Assembly: GCA_030019215.1 (NCBI GenBank)
Contig: JASEEZ010000001.1
Coordinates: forward strand, 103,876 to 167,875
From: Actinomycetota bacterium
Lineage (GTDB): Bacteria > Actinomycetota > Aquicultoria > Subteraquimicrobiales > UBA9087
Reading direction: 5' to 3'
DNA: 64,000 nucleotides
Shown: positions 37,985 through 47,136 of the stretch, piece by piece
How positions within the stretch are numbered: the first letter of the stretch is position 1
Layout: each line of letters starts with the position of its first letter
Notes under the pieces: model-generated
What the model was told of the DNA's origin: nothing
What the model saw: only the letters and a program-made list of their open reading frames with translations
The model's database searches: none
Made by a program: the position numbers and the translations under genes

Positions 37985-39285
37985 GCAACCCTCCCATCCC
38001 TCAAAACCAACTTCCCATCGACTAAAACGTATTTTGCCATCCCGATCAACTCCCAGCCGCTAAGGGGAGAGTTCCTGCTCTTGGACTCGAACGAGCTTAC
38101 ATCAACCTTAACTTTAACTTTAGGGTCAAATACCGTAACATTTGCTGGGCTTCCGACAGATAAGGATCCTGCCTCGAGGCCCAAAATCCTTGCGGGGTTG
38201 CAACTCAACTTCTCAATGAGCTGGGTATAGCTCAACTCGCCGCTCTCTACCAGCTCCGTTAGCATCAGAGGCAGGGTGGTCTCCAATCCAACGATGCCGA
38301 ATGGTGCATAGTCAAACTCTCGCTCCTTCTCATGAAGGGCATGGGGAGCATGATCACTGGCGATGGCGTCTATCGTCCCCTCCTTTAGGCCTTCCCTTAG
38401 GGCCAGAACATCGACTTCCGTTCTGAGCGGTGGATTCACCTTGTAATTGGTATCGTAGGATTCCAGAAGAGCCTCGGTGAGCACCAGGTGATGAGGGGTT
38501 GCCTCACAAGTCACCCTCACCCCCCTTTCCTTGGCCTGCCTGATTAACCTCACCGAACCCGCTGTGCTCACGTGAGTGATGTGAACTCTCGCCTCGATCA
38601 TCTCGGCTAAGATCATGTCTCTAGCGATCATGATCTCTTCTGCGGCCACCGGGACACCTTTCAATCCCAGCAAGGTGGAGTAAAAACCTTCATTCATCTG
38701 TCCCCGCCCCGAGAGATTCATATCCTCTGCGTGAACGATGATCAAGGCATCGAGCATCACAGAATATTCCAAAGCCCTCCTCATTACCTCAGCGTTCATC
38801 ACCGAATTTCCGTCGTCCGAGAAGGCGACCGCACCAACTCTTATCAGCTCTCCCATCTCCGAGAGCTCTTCCCCCTTCAATCCCTTTGTGATGGCACCGA
38901 CAGGGAGAACGTGGGCAACCCCCTCATTCTGTGCCCTTTCAAGGATGAGCTCAATCACCGAAGCGTTATCGACAACGGGATCGGTGTTGGGCATGCAAGC
39001 CACCGCGGTAAAGCCACCCTTCACCGCCGCCCTGGTACCGCTGGCGATGGTCTCCTCATCCTCCCTCCCGGGTTCCCTCAGATGCACGTGCATATCGATC
39101 AGACCCGGACAGACGATTAAGCCGGAGGCGTCGATCACGTCCGCAGACTTCACCGAGATATCCTTTTTTACCATCTTGACCTTTCCGTCCTCGACCAGGA
39201 CATCCAGAACAGCATCGGTCTTGTTCGCTGGATTAATGACCCGCCCGCCTCTGATCAAAACATCAGGCACCCTCCCCACCCCCAA
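37981..39285 (-). CDS. pyrC: Dihydroorotase
   Basis: PGLIDMHVHLREPGREDEETI; ASDHAPHALHEK. Confidence 0.96.
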   Translation of the reverse strand: MGVGRVPDVLIRGGRVINPANKTDAVLDVLVEDGKVKMVKKDISVKSADVIDASGLIVCPGLIDMHVHLREPGREDEETIASGTRAAVKGGFTAVACMPNTDPVVDNASVIELILERAQNEGVAHVLPVGAITKGLKGEELSEMGELIRVGAVAFSDDGNSVMNAEVMRRALEYSVMLDALIIVHAEDMNLSGRGQMNEGFYSTLLGLKGVPVAAEEIMIARDMILAEMIEARVHITHVSTAGSVRLIRQAKERGVRVTCEATPHHLVLTEALLESYDTNYKVNPPLRTEVDVLALREGLKEGTIDAIASDHAPHALHEKEREFDYAPFGIVGLETTLPLMLTELVESGELSYTQLIEKLSCNPARILGLEAGSLSVGSPANVTVFDPKVKVKVDVSSFESKSRNSPLSGWELIGMAKYVLVDGKLVLRDGRVA

Positions 39286-40192
39286 TCAGGAGATATAGAA
39301 TGGCCATTCTAACGGCTACCCCGTTGGCCACTTGATCGGTAACTACAGACTGAGGTAGGTCAGCCACCTCCGCGGTTATCTCTATTCCCCGATTCATGGG
39401 ACCCGGGTGCATGATTAAAGCATTTTTCTTGAGTCTGCCCGCCCGCTCCTCATTCAGACCAAATAAGGCAGCGTACTCCCTCAGTGATGGAAAGAGGGTC
39501 TCAGTCTGGCGCTCCAGTTGAATTCGCAGAGCATAGACCACGTCAGCCTGGCCCAAAACGGTGTCCAGATCATAGCTCACCTCACAGCCCATCTCCCCTA
39601 TCCCCATGGGAATGAGAGTAGGTGGCCCCACGACCGTCACCCTCGCCCCCAGCTTAGTCAGAGCCAGGATGTTCGAGCGAGCAACCCGACTGTGGGCAAT
39701 ATCCCCAATGACGACAACTTGCAAACCCTCAATCTTTCCTAATCGCTCTTTGATCGTGAACAGGTCCAAAAGCGCCTGGGTGGGGTGCTCATGAGCTCCA
39801 TCGCCCGCGTTAATCACCCCGCACTCAATCAACTTAGCGAGAAAATGGGGAGCGCCAGCGGCGGAATGCCTCATCACCACCAGGTCGGCATTCATTGCCT
39901 CGATGGTCTTGGCGGTATCTTTCAGACACTCCCCTTTGGCCACTGCACTGGCCCTAGCCGAGATATTTACCACATCAGCGCTCAGGCGTTTCCCTGCCAG
40001 TTCGAAAGACACCCTGGTTCTGGTGCTAGGCTCCAAGAAGAGACTGACAATGGTTCGACCGCGGAGAGTCGGGACCTTCTTTACCGCCCGGGTGGATATC
40101 TCCCTAAATGACTCCGCCGTATCCAAGATGAGTTCGATCTCCTCCCCATCCAACTCCCTGATGCCCAATAAATCCTTGCTTTTAAGCTGCAT
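39263..40192 (-). CDS. pyrB: Aspartate carbamoyltransferase catalytic subunit
   Basis: FLEPSTRTRVSFELAGKRL; MHPGPMNRGIEI. ORF extends to 40231; start at MQLKSKDLLGI preferred. Confidence 0.95.
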   Translation of the reverse strand: MQLKSKDLLGIRELDGEEIELILDTAESFREISTRAVKKVPTLRGRTIVSLFLEPSTRTRVSFELAGKRLSADVVNISARASAVAKGECLKDTAKTIEAMNADLVVMRHSAAGAPHFLAKLIECGVINAGDGAHEHPTQALLDLFTIKERLGKIEGLQVVVIGDIAHSRVARSNILALTKLGARVTVVGPPTLIPMGIGEMGCEVSYDLDTVLGQADVVYALRIQLERQTETLFPSLREYAALFGLNEERAGRLKKNALIMHPGPMNRGIEITAEVADLPQSVVTDQVANGVAVRMAILYLLIGGGEGA

Positions 40193-40238
40193 CCTGCCTC
40201 CAGTTTCCATAAAAATACCCCCGATGGACATCGGGGGC

Positions 40239-40793
40239 TCAAGTCACTTCCTCTCCAAGGATAACGGCATCGATGCCGTCTTCTTCCTCAAGGTTCACCC
40301 TCACTTCCTCTCGCTGAGAGGTGGGGATGTTCTTCCCCACAAAATCGGCCCGAACGGGAAGCTCTCGATGCCCCCGGTCAATCATCACCGCCAACTGAAT
40401 CGTGGTCGGTCTGCCGAGGTCAAATATCGCATCCATGGCCGCCCGGACACTCCTCCCCGTGTACAGGACGTCATCCACCAGAATGATGTCTTTGCCCGTA
40501 ACATCGAAAGTGATCTCCGTGACGGAGGCCTTCGGCTGAGGACGGGTGCCTATATCATCTCGGTAAAAGGTTATATCCAGTGCACCCAAAGGCGGGGTTA
40601 TCCCCTCTATCTCTCCAATCTTTCGAGCCAACCTACTGGCGAGATGCACTCCGCGACTCCTGATGCCAACCAGGGCCAAATTTTCAGCGCCTCCGCTTCT
40701 CTCCACAATCTCATGGGCAATCCTGGTCAAAGCCCTCTGAATGGCACCCCTATCCATGATGGTGGTCTTTTCCTTGAAAGCCATCTCAAACAC
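40239..40793 (-). CDS. pyrR: Bifunctional pyr operon regulator / uracil phosphoribosyltransferase
   Basis: [36 protein letters not shown]. Confidence 0.96.
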   Translation of the reverse strand: MFEMAFKEKTTIMDRGAIQRALTRIAHEIVERSGGAENLALVGIRSRGVHLASRLARKIGEIEGITPPLGALDITFYRDDIGTRPQPKASVTEITFDVTGKDIILVDDVLYTGRSVRAAMDAIFDLGRPTTIQLAVMIDRGHRELPVRADFVGKNIPTSQREEVRVNLEEEDGIDAVILGEEVT

Positions 40794-40804
40794 TCCCCAT
40801 GCAT

Positions 40805-40886
40805 AAAAAAACGCCTCCTACGAGACGGCAAGAGGCATTTTGGTTTCGCATATTCTTTTCACTCTCCTTGCTAGCCTCACAGGACT
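40805..40886 (-). promoter_or_regulatory. PyrR-regulated attenuator leader (PyrR-binding loop plus terminator)
   Basis: Minus strand AGTCCTGTGAGGCT (40873..40886) matches ARUCCNGNGAGGYU; followed by TGCCTCTTGCCGTCTCGTAGGAGGCGTTTTTTT. Confidence 0.85.
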
Positions 40887-40902
40887 AGACTTAAAGGTTT
40901 TT

Positions 40903-41556
40903 TTAAGGATAGCAGAGAAACACCGAGACGTCAACAAAAACAAGAACCTCACCAAAAAGGGCACCTTCCGGATTCCCGTCACGCTTTATCGCAGAACCTG
41001 AACTGATTGCTGCGGGGTCGATTGGCTGGCGTATCCGCTTGAGCCAGCTATCTAAGTCCAGTCCGGTTTCGTTGGACGCCGCTACAAGAATATGGGCGGC
41101 CGCTTTCGCATCTTCTAAAGCATCGTGATGCGTAAATTCGTGCCCAAGCATTCTGCAAACATCATATAGGCCATATCCTTTCCATGCGCACTCTGTCCAA
41201 GTACGCCGGGCTACTCGCGCCGAATCGAGCCATATGCATTCTGGCGCAGTGATCTCGTAGCGCTGGGCTGCCTGGAGGATCGCCACCCGATCAAAGTGCG
41301 TGTGGCAGACAACTACTGTGTCTACAAGATAAGAACGAAGCGTATCGGCCAATTCCGGGAACGTTGGGGCACCCTTCACCGTAGACTCGTCGATCCCATG
41401 GATTGATACGTTTATATCATCGAAGTAGTCTTCTGGATCGATATAGCTTTTCCACTCGTCCGCAAGCAGGCCATTCTCGTACTTCGCAAGCCCGATCTGG
41501 CAAATCGATGCCATATCAGCATTTGCTGTCTCAACGTCGATGGCAACGAAATTCAT
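40903..41556 (-). CDS. DnaQ-like 3'-5' exonuclease, probably truncated in a C-terminal BRCT-like region
   Basis: MNFVAIDVETANADMASICQIGLAKYENG...HTHFDRVAI...HHDALEDAKAAAHI; ends ...EGALFGEVLVF then non-homologous VDVSVFLCYP. Confidence 0.85.
   Translation of the reverse strand: MNFVAIDVETANADMASICQIGLAKYENGLLADEWKSYIDPEDYFDDINVSIHGIDESTVKGAPTFPELADTLRSYLVDTVVVCHTHFDRVAILQAAQRYEITAPECIWLDSARVARRTWTECAWKGYGLYDVCRMLGHEFTHHDALEDAKAAAHILVAASNETGLDLDSWLKRIRQPIDPAAISSGSAIKRDGNPEGALFGEVLVFVDVSVFLCYP
40906..40934 (-). promoter_or_regulatory. Putative sigma70 promoter of the pyr operon, inside the 3' end of the exonuclease ORF
   Basis: TTGACG - 17 bp - TATCCT on the minus strand, directly upstream of the PyrR leader. 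Confidence 0.6.
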
Positions 41557-41580
41557 GGTTTGACCTTACTCCCGATTACT

Positions 41581-41824
41581 CTAAAAGTCAGAGGTAATTT
41601 CCAAGGTGGCAATGGTTTCCGATGCCGGACCCCTCTTGAACTTTAGATACGGAGTCCCATCGTCAAGACAAAGCCGTTCTGCCTCAGTCGTGCTAACAGC
41701 CAGGATATCGAACAGAATAAAGCCCCGACCTTCAACCAAAAGCTTCTCGTCTTCGCTGTAGCACAAGCACGTCCAGTTCCGGATCAAGTTTGCTGAGCCG
41801 TTCCTGAAGCTCTCGAACCTTCAT
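41581..41824 (-). pseudogene. Small hypothetical gene disrupted by a frameshift
   Basis: Start frame MKVRELQERLSKLDPELDVLV...; continuing frame ...CYSEDEKLLVEGRGFILFDILAVSTTEAERLCLDDGTPYLKFKRGPASETIATLEITSDF. Confidence 0.55.
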
Positions 41825-41861
41825 TTGTCCTCCTCCCCTCATAGTGGGGTCGCTTCATACC

Positions 41862-41933
41862 GCCTAACGACCAAGCTCACCTGCCGCTATGGAGCGCAGC
41901 GGAATAGCGGTCGGCTGGAGCTCCTTGTTAGGA
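41862..41933 (-). repeat. Integron attC-like site g
   Basis: Minus strand TCCTAAC...palindromic core...GTTAGGC. Confidence 0.75.
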
Positions 41934-41939
41934 GGCTTT

Positions 41940-42347
41940 CTATCCAATTTCGAATTGAACTGACTTGAATGCCTCTTCAAAGTAACGCTTCGGTCGATCT
42001 CTGCTGATAATGTACTCGACCAAGTCGAACAGGAACAAGATAAGGAAGAAGCCCGTGAAAAAACCCAGGATGAACCAAACCCACGGCCAGCCCCCTAGGG
42101 ATGAATCACCGTCGACCCGATAGGTCAGTTGATTCCCTTCTATCTTGATCTTGGCCTCAGCCTTGGTTATCGCTCGTTCCCAAATGGACTTGAGATTGCC
42201 CTTTACAGTGATGCCTGTAGGCGTGATCGTGATATTCTCGTCCTTGTAGTACTTGGCAAGACTGGTCTTGAGCAATTGGGCTATTGTGTCAACCGTTACG
42301 CCATCCTTCTTGATCTCGCATTTTCCGTACACTTCGAAGTTTGCCAT
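41940..42347 (-). CDS. Hypothetical cassette protein with a TM segment
   Basis: 135 aa; GGWPWVWFILGFFTGFFLILFLFDLVEYIIS. Confidence 0.6.
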   Translation of the reverse strand: MANFEVYGKCEIKKDGVTVDTIAQLLKTSLAKYYKDENITITPTGITVKGNLKSIWERAITKAEAKIKIEGNQLTYRVDGDSSLGGWPWVWFILGFFTGFFLILFLFDLVEYIISRDRPKRYFEEAFKSVQFEIG

Positions 42348-42357
42348 TTCTCTTGCC

Positions 42358-42377
42358 TCCTAACAATAATTAGGTAC
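42358..42377 (-). repeat. Degenerate or deleted attC remnant
   Basis: Minus strand GTACCTAATTATTGTTAGGA; core-like ends but no room for a hairpin. Confidence 0.35.
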
Positions 42378-42396
42378 GCATCATGGATGATTCACG

Positions 42397-43269
42397 CTAC
42401 GACTCGGGCTCTGGCGCCACACGCCACGAGGCAAGGCTGGCCCGTGCTTCCTCTTTGGTCTTGAGCCAGCCGTACTCGTGGATCGCCGGTGACCGCCTGA
42501 ATGTCTGAAGCATCTTCAGATTAAAGCCGAAGCGAAGGAAGAGTCTCCACTTCTTCCAACGGGTCAGGCGCTTGCCGCCCCCGCTCTTGAACGAGACCAC
42601 CCGAAACGCATCGTCATAGGCGAAGACTGCGCATGCGAGGTACAGCACCGGGATGAACATCGCTGACATCACGAATGGCAAGCCAAACGCGAAGAGTGCT
42701 TGGGTGTTCAGTAGTTGTTCGTAGTTCCTGACGGCTTGCCACACCACATAGCCGATCAACGCGAAGCCAACGAATGCCTGAACCCCGCTGAGCAGTCGGT
42801 GGGCTGGCTCAGCTCCCTCTTGGCGCTCTGTGACCGCGACAAGCATCACGAGAATGGTGATTCCGGGAACCACAAGGAGGAATTCGATCCAGAAGTTGAA
42901 CGGGAAGAGGTCGGACAGGAAGGCAAACAGGACCATGACCTCGAGATTCACTAGAACAGTCTTGAGGAAGAACCGCAGGTCATACGTTACGCCTTGGGTA
43001 GCCGCGCGGGACACCGAGCCGACGGCGCCGACCGCGAAGAAAGTCAGCGTGTCGTAGAGCATCGTCGAATCCCAGTATCCAATCCGCCAGAGCCACCAAA
43101 CCACGGCGACGTTGTAGGCGATGATGACTGTGAAGAGAGCTAGAAGCTTCGGCGAAAGAAGCGTCTTCAGTAATGACCCGATAGACGAACGAACGCCGTC
43201 CATGGTCAGTGCCCACACGATGAATATCGCGAGCCAAAGCACGATTGCGAGCTGGCGTGAGGTCAGCAC
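42397..43269 (-). CDS. Hypothetical multi-pass membrane protein (cassette)
   Basis: 290 aa with 5-6 hydrophobic segments. Confidence 0.65.
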   Translation of the reverse strand: MLTSRQLAIVLWLAIFIVWALTMDGVRSSIGSLLKTLLSPKLLALFTVIIAYNVAVVWWLWRIGYWDSTMLYDTLTFFAVGAVGSVSRAATQGVTYDLRFFLKTVLVNLEVMVLFAFLSDLFPFNFWIEFLLVVPGITILVMLVAVTERQEGAEPAHRLLSGVQAFVGFALIGYVVWQAVRNYEQLLNTQALFAFGLPFVMSAMFIPVLYLACAVFAYDDAFRVVSFKSGGGKRLTRWKKWRLFLRFGFNLKMLQTFRRSPAIHEYGWLKTKEEARASLASWRVAPEPES

Positions 43270-43351
43270 TACAGAACCCCCGTGCCGAATGATCGCTACC
43301 GCAACAGGATAGCGAGGTGCACTGACATCTCGCGGCCGGCACCAATGCTGT

Positions 43352-43409
43352 GCCTAACGGGCTGCTCAGCCGCAGCGTTTAAGCTGTCGGCTGGACTAGC
43401 GGGTTATGT
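43352..43409 (-). repeat. Integron attC-like site f
   Basis: Plus-strand GCCTAAC GGGCTGCTCAGCCGCAGCGTTTAAGCTGTCGGCTGGACTAGCGG GTTATGT. Confidence 0.75.
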
Positions 43410-43423
43410 GCTAAAAGATGGAA

Positions 43424-44179
43424 CTAATCAAGAATGACGAATTTCTTCAACAATCCTTGTTGTTCAACATCAGCTTGAATATCGTATCGAATAGCAGCAA
43501 TAAAAAATTTCGCTTTTCTTTGCCGACGGGAAATTACGTTCTTTCCCCATTTCGAGACCAATTTACTGCAGCCTAGAGTACCCATTGGGCCAATACCAGA
43601 AAGAACCAATACAGTTTTTTTAGCATCCCACGGCGATTCATGGCAAACTACTACACCTTCATTTCCAGAAGCAAATTGTTGCTCGTTCAAAACGAAAGCA
43701 TTATATCCTTCTCCCCAACGAAAATGGTCGTTTATGATTGGTTCCAACCGCCCGAAAATTTGACCCGAAATCATGTTAGAGGAGGGGCTTCCAAAGCAGA
43801 TAAGGTTATTCTCGAAGCTGAAATTGGGATCAGAATCATATGAAACAGTAAAAGTTTTTCGTAGGCTTCCCAAGGTATGCCCGAGCTCAACTTGCCCAAT
43901 CGCATCCCATGTTCCTGTTACCGGATAGCCACTGTGTATAAGTACTGCTGATCCATCAGACCTTGGTTTTAATAAAGGAGCTGCTCTTAGGACGCCACCA
44001 GGAGTTGGGACTTCTGTGCCTTCCTGAAGCGCATATAGATTGCTCGAAACTAAAGTAATTGGGCCTTTAAGTCTAGCGAGAGGATCCCGTTTTCTGAAAA
44101 GATTTACATGACTGGCTGCTGTGATCAATATAGGAGTAACATCAAATTCGATTTCTATATCATGATACCTTACAATCAT
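43424..44179 (-). CDS. Hypothetical protein, partner of the AbiTii gene in one cassette
   Basis: 251 aa; no family recognised; 31 bp from the upstream gene with no attC between. Confidence 0.6.
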   Translation of the reverse strand: MIVRYHDIEIEFDVTPILITAASHVNLFRKRDPLARLKGPITLVSSNLYALQEGTEVPTPGGVLRAAPLLKPRSDGSAVLIHSGYPVTGTWDAIGQVELGHTLGSLRKTFTVSYDSDPNFSFENNLICFGSPSSNMISGQIFGRLEPIINDHFRWGEGYNAFVLNEQQFASGNEGVVVCHESPWDAKKTVLVLSGIGPMGTLGCSKLVSKWGKNVISRRQRKAKFFIAAIRYDIQADVEQQGLLKKFVILD

Positions 44180-44210
44180 AATTTCCTCTCCCAGTTATGC
44201 GTTTCTCGAT

Positions 44211-45131
44211 TTATTTAAGGCCATAGTATTTCAATGCAGCTTCACTCAATACCTTTGTGGCTACAGTTACACCCATTTTCCACGTGCCTTGAGCGGCCTT
44301 CTTTAAATTTAATGCAATCCAATTTTTTGCTTTCTCGCCAAATGGCTCCTCGTTGCTTATCGGTTTTTCCTTTTCCATTATTTCGGCAATTTCAGTTGCA
44401 TCGGCTTTGGGCATGCCAGACTTTGCAAGATATTCTATTAGTGATTTGGTGTCTCCCTCGCCGACTGAAACGCTAATGGTAGACCCGTGCCCACCCGCGA
44501 CTGCGGTGGTTACGTTTCCATAAATAATCTGTTGGGAAATTTGTTGCACTCTATCTGAGTTTGTCTCTTGGGTTTTTTGGGCTCCGAAGGTCACGTGGGC
44601 TGCTGCGGGGATGGATTTCTCTAACTCAAGAGTAAGCTCAAGAATTCTGCTTCTTACCGCTTGTTGAATTTCAGACAGCGCAGTACGAGAAATTGAACCG
44701 CTAATATCATTACAGGCATAACCTTCATAGATCTTCCCTTGAAGCAACAGAATAAGGTTCGATGCATCTATTCCGAGGCTTCCTCCTTCCGCGCTGCTTT
44801 TTACAAGTTCATCAACGGCTGCGATGCTTTCTCTGATTTCATAGCGAGTCCAACTCTTACCAGCAAACTTTTCGATCAAATACGGCGGAATTGGAGCGTT
44901 CTTAATTCCTGAACCAAAAGGACCAGAAAACGTCCCTTTGTAGCTGACGCCGATTACGCGATAGGAAGGCACTTCTGCGTCTTTTGGGTACCCTTCTGAT
45001 TCATGTTTCACCCATTCTTCGAGCACATTGCTTCCGAGTCTTGCCGCAAGGAGACGAAGTTTCAAAAGAACGGAGCCGAGGTCGCACCCTTCTTGTACAA
45101 CAGACTCTTGAATTTGATGCAGTAAAGACAC
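44211..45131 (-). CDS. AbiTii-domain protein (cassette)
   Basis: N-terminal SLLHQIQESVVQEGCDLGSVLLKLRLLAARLGSNVLEEWVKHESEGYP resembles the AbiTii domain. Confidence 0.65.
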   Translation of the reverse strand: MSLLHQIQESVVQEGCDLGSVLLKLRLLAARLGSNVLEEWVKHESEGYPKDAEVPSYRVIGVSYKGTFSGPFGSGIKNAPIPPYLIEKFAGKSWTRYEIRESIAAVDELVKSSAEGGSLGIDASNLILLLQGKIYEGYACNDISGSISRTALSEIQQAVRSRILELTLELEKSIPAAAHVTFGAQKTQETNSDRVQQISQQIIYGNVTTAVAGGHGSTISVSVGEGDTKSLIEYLAKSGMPKADATEIAEIMEKEKPISNEEPFGEKAKNWIALNLKKAAQGTWKMGVTVATKVLSEAALKYYGLK

Positions 45132-45170
45132 GTCGGATTCTCCAAAGCAACGGCTCTATCTTCTGTTACG

Positions 45171-45229
45171 CATAACTCGGCGCTTGAGCGGCGCGGGAAC
45201 CGAGCCCGTCTCCAAGCGCCTGTTAGGCT
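45171..45229 (-). repeat. Integron attC-like site e
   Basis: Minus strand GCCTAACAGGCGCTTGGAGACGGGCTCGGTTCCCGCGCCGCTCAAGCGCCGAGTTATGC. Confidence 0.8.
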
Positions 45230-45231
45230 TG

Positions 45232-46095
45232 TTAATCTCTTAATAGCTCGGTGAATCTCTTATCGTAGAATCCTTTTGCTTCTTCCCAGTAACTTCCTAC
45301 TATAGTCCATATGTATTTTAGGTCTTGCTTAATCCCAAGGTTAGAAACCGCTTCAATTTCGGAAATAATGATAAGCAAATATAAAATAGACTTATACACA
45401 GCATCCGACTCAAATTTGCCAGGGTGCCAATGATTCTCTGGAAAACTGCTGAAAACAGTGGCTGACATTCCGCCCCATTGGAAGTGACTCAGCGCTGATT
45501 CCCAGCCATAGTGCCAGTCATAGAGTTCTTTGAGGAACAAGTGTCTGCTATCTGAGAAGATTCTATCTCTGAGCATTGTGGATGGAATAGGCCAATATGG
45601 AATATTTTCTCTGGGTGAATTGCGTTCACCATCAGATAGCTCATAGTTCTTCGCCGCAAATTCAAGCAGTTTTGCTTTATCGGCGAGATATCCATTCCAG
45701 TTTGGATCATTTCCATATTCTTGGACTTCTTTAGTGTATTCCTCCCACATCATCCTATATCCAGCTAGTGCATATGCCTTTGGGTATTTTCCAGGGTCTT
45801 CCGAAAAGGCCTCAATAACAAAAATCGAATCTAATAGAGAGCGGTTCAATATATGCGCTTGAGCAGGATACTTTGGGTCCTCGGCAACGAGTTTGCGAAT
45901 GGCTTTATAGGTTTGATAACAGCCTGCAACGATCTTTTGGGCTAAAAAATCAAATTCGGAAAATTGTGCCCCACCCTTTCTCTCAAGAGTATCAATTGTT
46001 CTTTGCACCAGTTTTTCTAATGGCTCATTGACCACCTTGAAATCCAAAGGCTCTGGGTCGGTCGCCCAAGAGGGTTTTGTTATCCTATCGACCAT
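45232..46095 (-). CDS. DUF5677-like protein (cassette)
   Basis: 287 aa; AHILNRSLLDSIFVIEAFSEDPGKYPKAYALAGYRM. Confidence 0.5.
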   Translation of the reverse strand: MVDRITKPSWATDPEPLDFKVVNEPLEKLVQRTIDTLERKGGAQFSEFDFLAQKIVAGCYQTYKAIRKLVAEDPKYPAQAHILNRSLLDSIFVIEAFSEDPGKYPKAYALAGYRMMWEEYTKEVQEYGNDPNWNGYLADKAKLLEFAAKNYELSDGERNSPRENIPYWPIPSTMLRDRIFSDSRHLFLKELYDWHYGWESALSHFQWGGMSATVFSSFPENHWHPGKFESDAVYKSILYLLIIISEIEAVSNLGIKQDLKYIWTIVGSYWEEAKGFYDKRFTELLRD

Positions 46096-46111
46096 TTCAA
46101 ATATCCTTCCG

Positions 46112-46171
46112 GCCTAACGGCATGCGTAACCGGCGGAGCGAAGCGGAGTCCGGTTGACGCAAATGTTGGAC
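46112..46171 (-). repeat. Integron attC-like site d
   Basis: Plus strand GCCTAAC GGCATGCGTAACCGGCGGAGCGAAGCGGAGTCCGGTTGACGCAAAT GTTGGAC; strong stem. Confidence 0.85.
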
Positions 46172-46198
46172 ACATCACTGCTTGTGCGATCCATCGGC

Positions 46199-47008
46199 TC
46201 AGAACACCGTCTTTGTAATCTTCATAACCCCATCCACCAAATCATTAACCTGCTCCGCCTTGGGTTCTGATTTCTTACTGTGATCGCATAGATTTCTGAT
46301 GTCCGCTAAATGCTGTACAAAGCGCCATTGCGGAATATCGATGACGTTAGCTTCCTTCAATTTGTCGTTAAGATCGGCTATGCCCGGCGCTTTCTTTGTC
46401 ACCTTCAACCCATGGTTTTCACAGACCTGCGTGAGGTGACGCTCTAGTACAACGCCTGCCAATGCGCCCGCTCCTCGCATGAATTTGTGCTTTGCTAATT
46501 CCTTTGCCGCATCGAGTTCCGAGTCAAAGAGATCCGCTTGGACCAGCTGACGTATGTCAAAGAGAGAGCTCTCAAATCGCGCTTTGACTGACTTCAGAAT
46601 GGCCAATTGTTGTCTGAAATGTGGGATTGCGGCGTCAGGTCCAGCGACCTTCTCTTTTTCCCAACCGCGGGTTATGCTTAAACCTTGGAGGTAGTCCTCT
46701 ATTCTATAGTTCTCGTACGTAATGTCTTTCCGTGGTTTAGGCTTCTCGTAAAGGCGGACAAAGTCAGAAAGACGGTCTGGCAACAACTGTTTGACTAATG
46801 CTTTCGCCTCCGAGTACCAGGACTGGTATTCCCCTGGAAATGATGGCAGAACTTTAATTATGTCGGCAGCCTCGGCCCCGAATTGCTTTTTAATGCTACT
46901 GTCCATCTCGTCAGGAAAGCACTCCCTTTGCATTGCCATATGCAGCATGGAGCCCTTTTCAATCAGAGAATCAAGTTCCTTCTTATATCGATCTATGTTT
47001 GGTAGCAT
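46199..47008 (-). CDS. Hypothetical cassette protein with DUF4145/HEPN-like C-terminus
   Basis: 269 aa; VVLERHLTQVCENHG...LADIRNLCDHSKKSEPKAEQVNDLVDGVMKITKTVF. Confidence 0.5.
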   Translation of the reverse strand: MLPNIDRYKKELDSLIEKGSMLHMAMQRECFPDEMDSSIKKQFGAEAADIIKVLPSFPGEYQSWYSEAKALVKQLLPDRLSDFVRLYEKPKPRKDITYENYRIEDYLQGLSITRGWEKEKVAGPDAAIPHFRQQLAILKSVKARFESSLFDIRQLVQADLFDSELDAAKELAKHKFMRGAGALAGVVLERHLTQVCENHGLKVTKKAPGIADLNDKLKEANVIDIPQWRFVQHLADIRNLCDHSKKSEPKAEQVNDLVDGVMKITKTVF

Positions 47009-47052
47009 TCCATCCTCTTAATATGTCCAGTTAATATGTCCAGAAATTTGAG

Positions 47053-47136
47053 GTCCAACGAAAAGGGTGAGGCGGCGGGCACTCACTCTAAAATGAGGCA
47101 GGGCTATTCACGCTCGCCTCGACCCACTTGTTAGAC
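47053..47136 (-). repeat. Integron attC-like site c
   Basis: Plus strand GTCCAAC...GAGGCGGCGGGC...CTCGCCTCGACCCACTT GTTAGAC. Confidence 0.75.

Noticed and set aside
39903-40874. 323-aa plus-strand ORF spanning pyrB/pyrR and the leader
   Set aside because: Antisense to pyrB and pyrR and crosses their regulatory leader; no protein-like composition.
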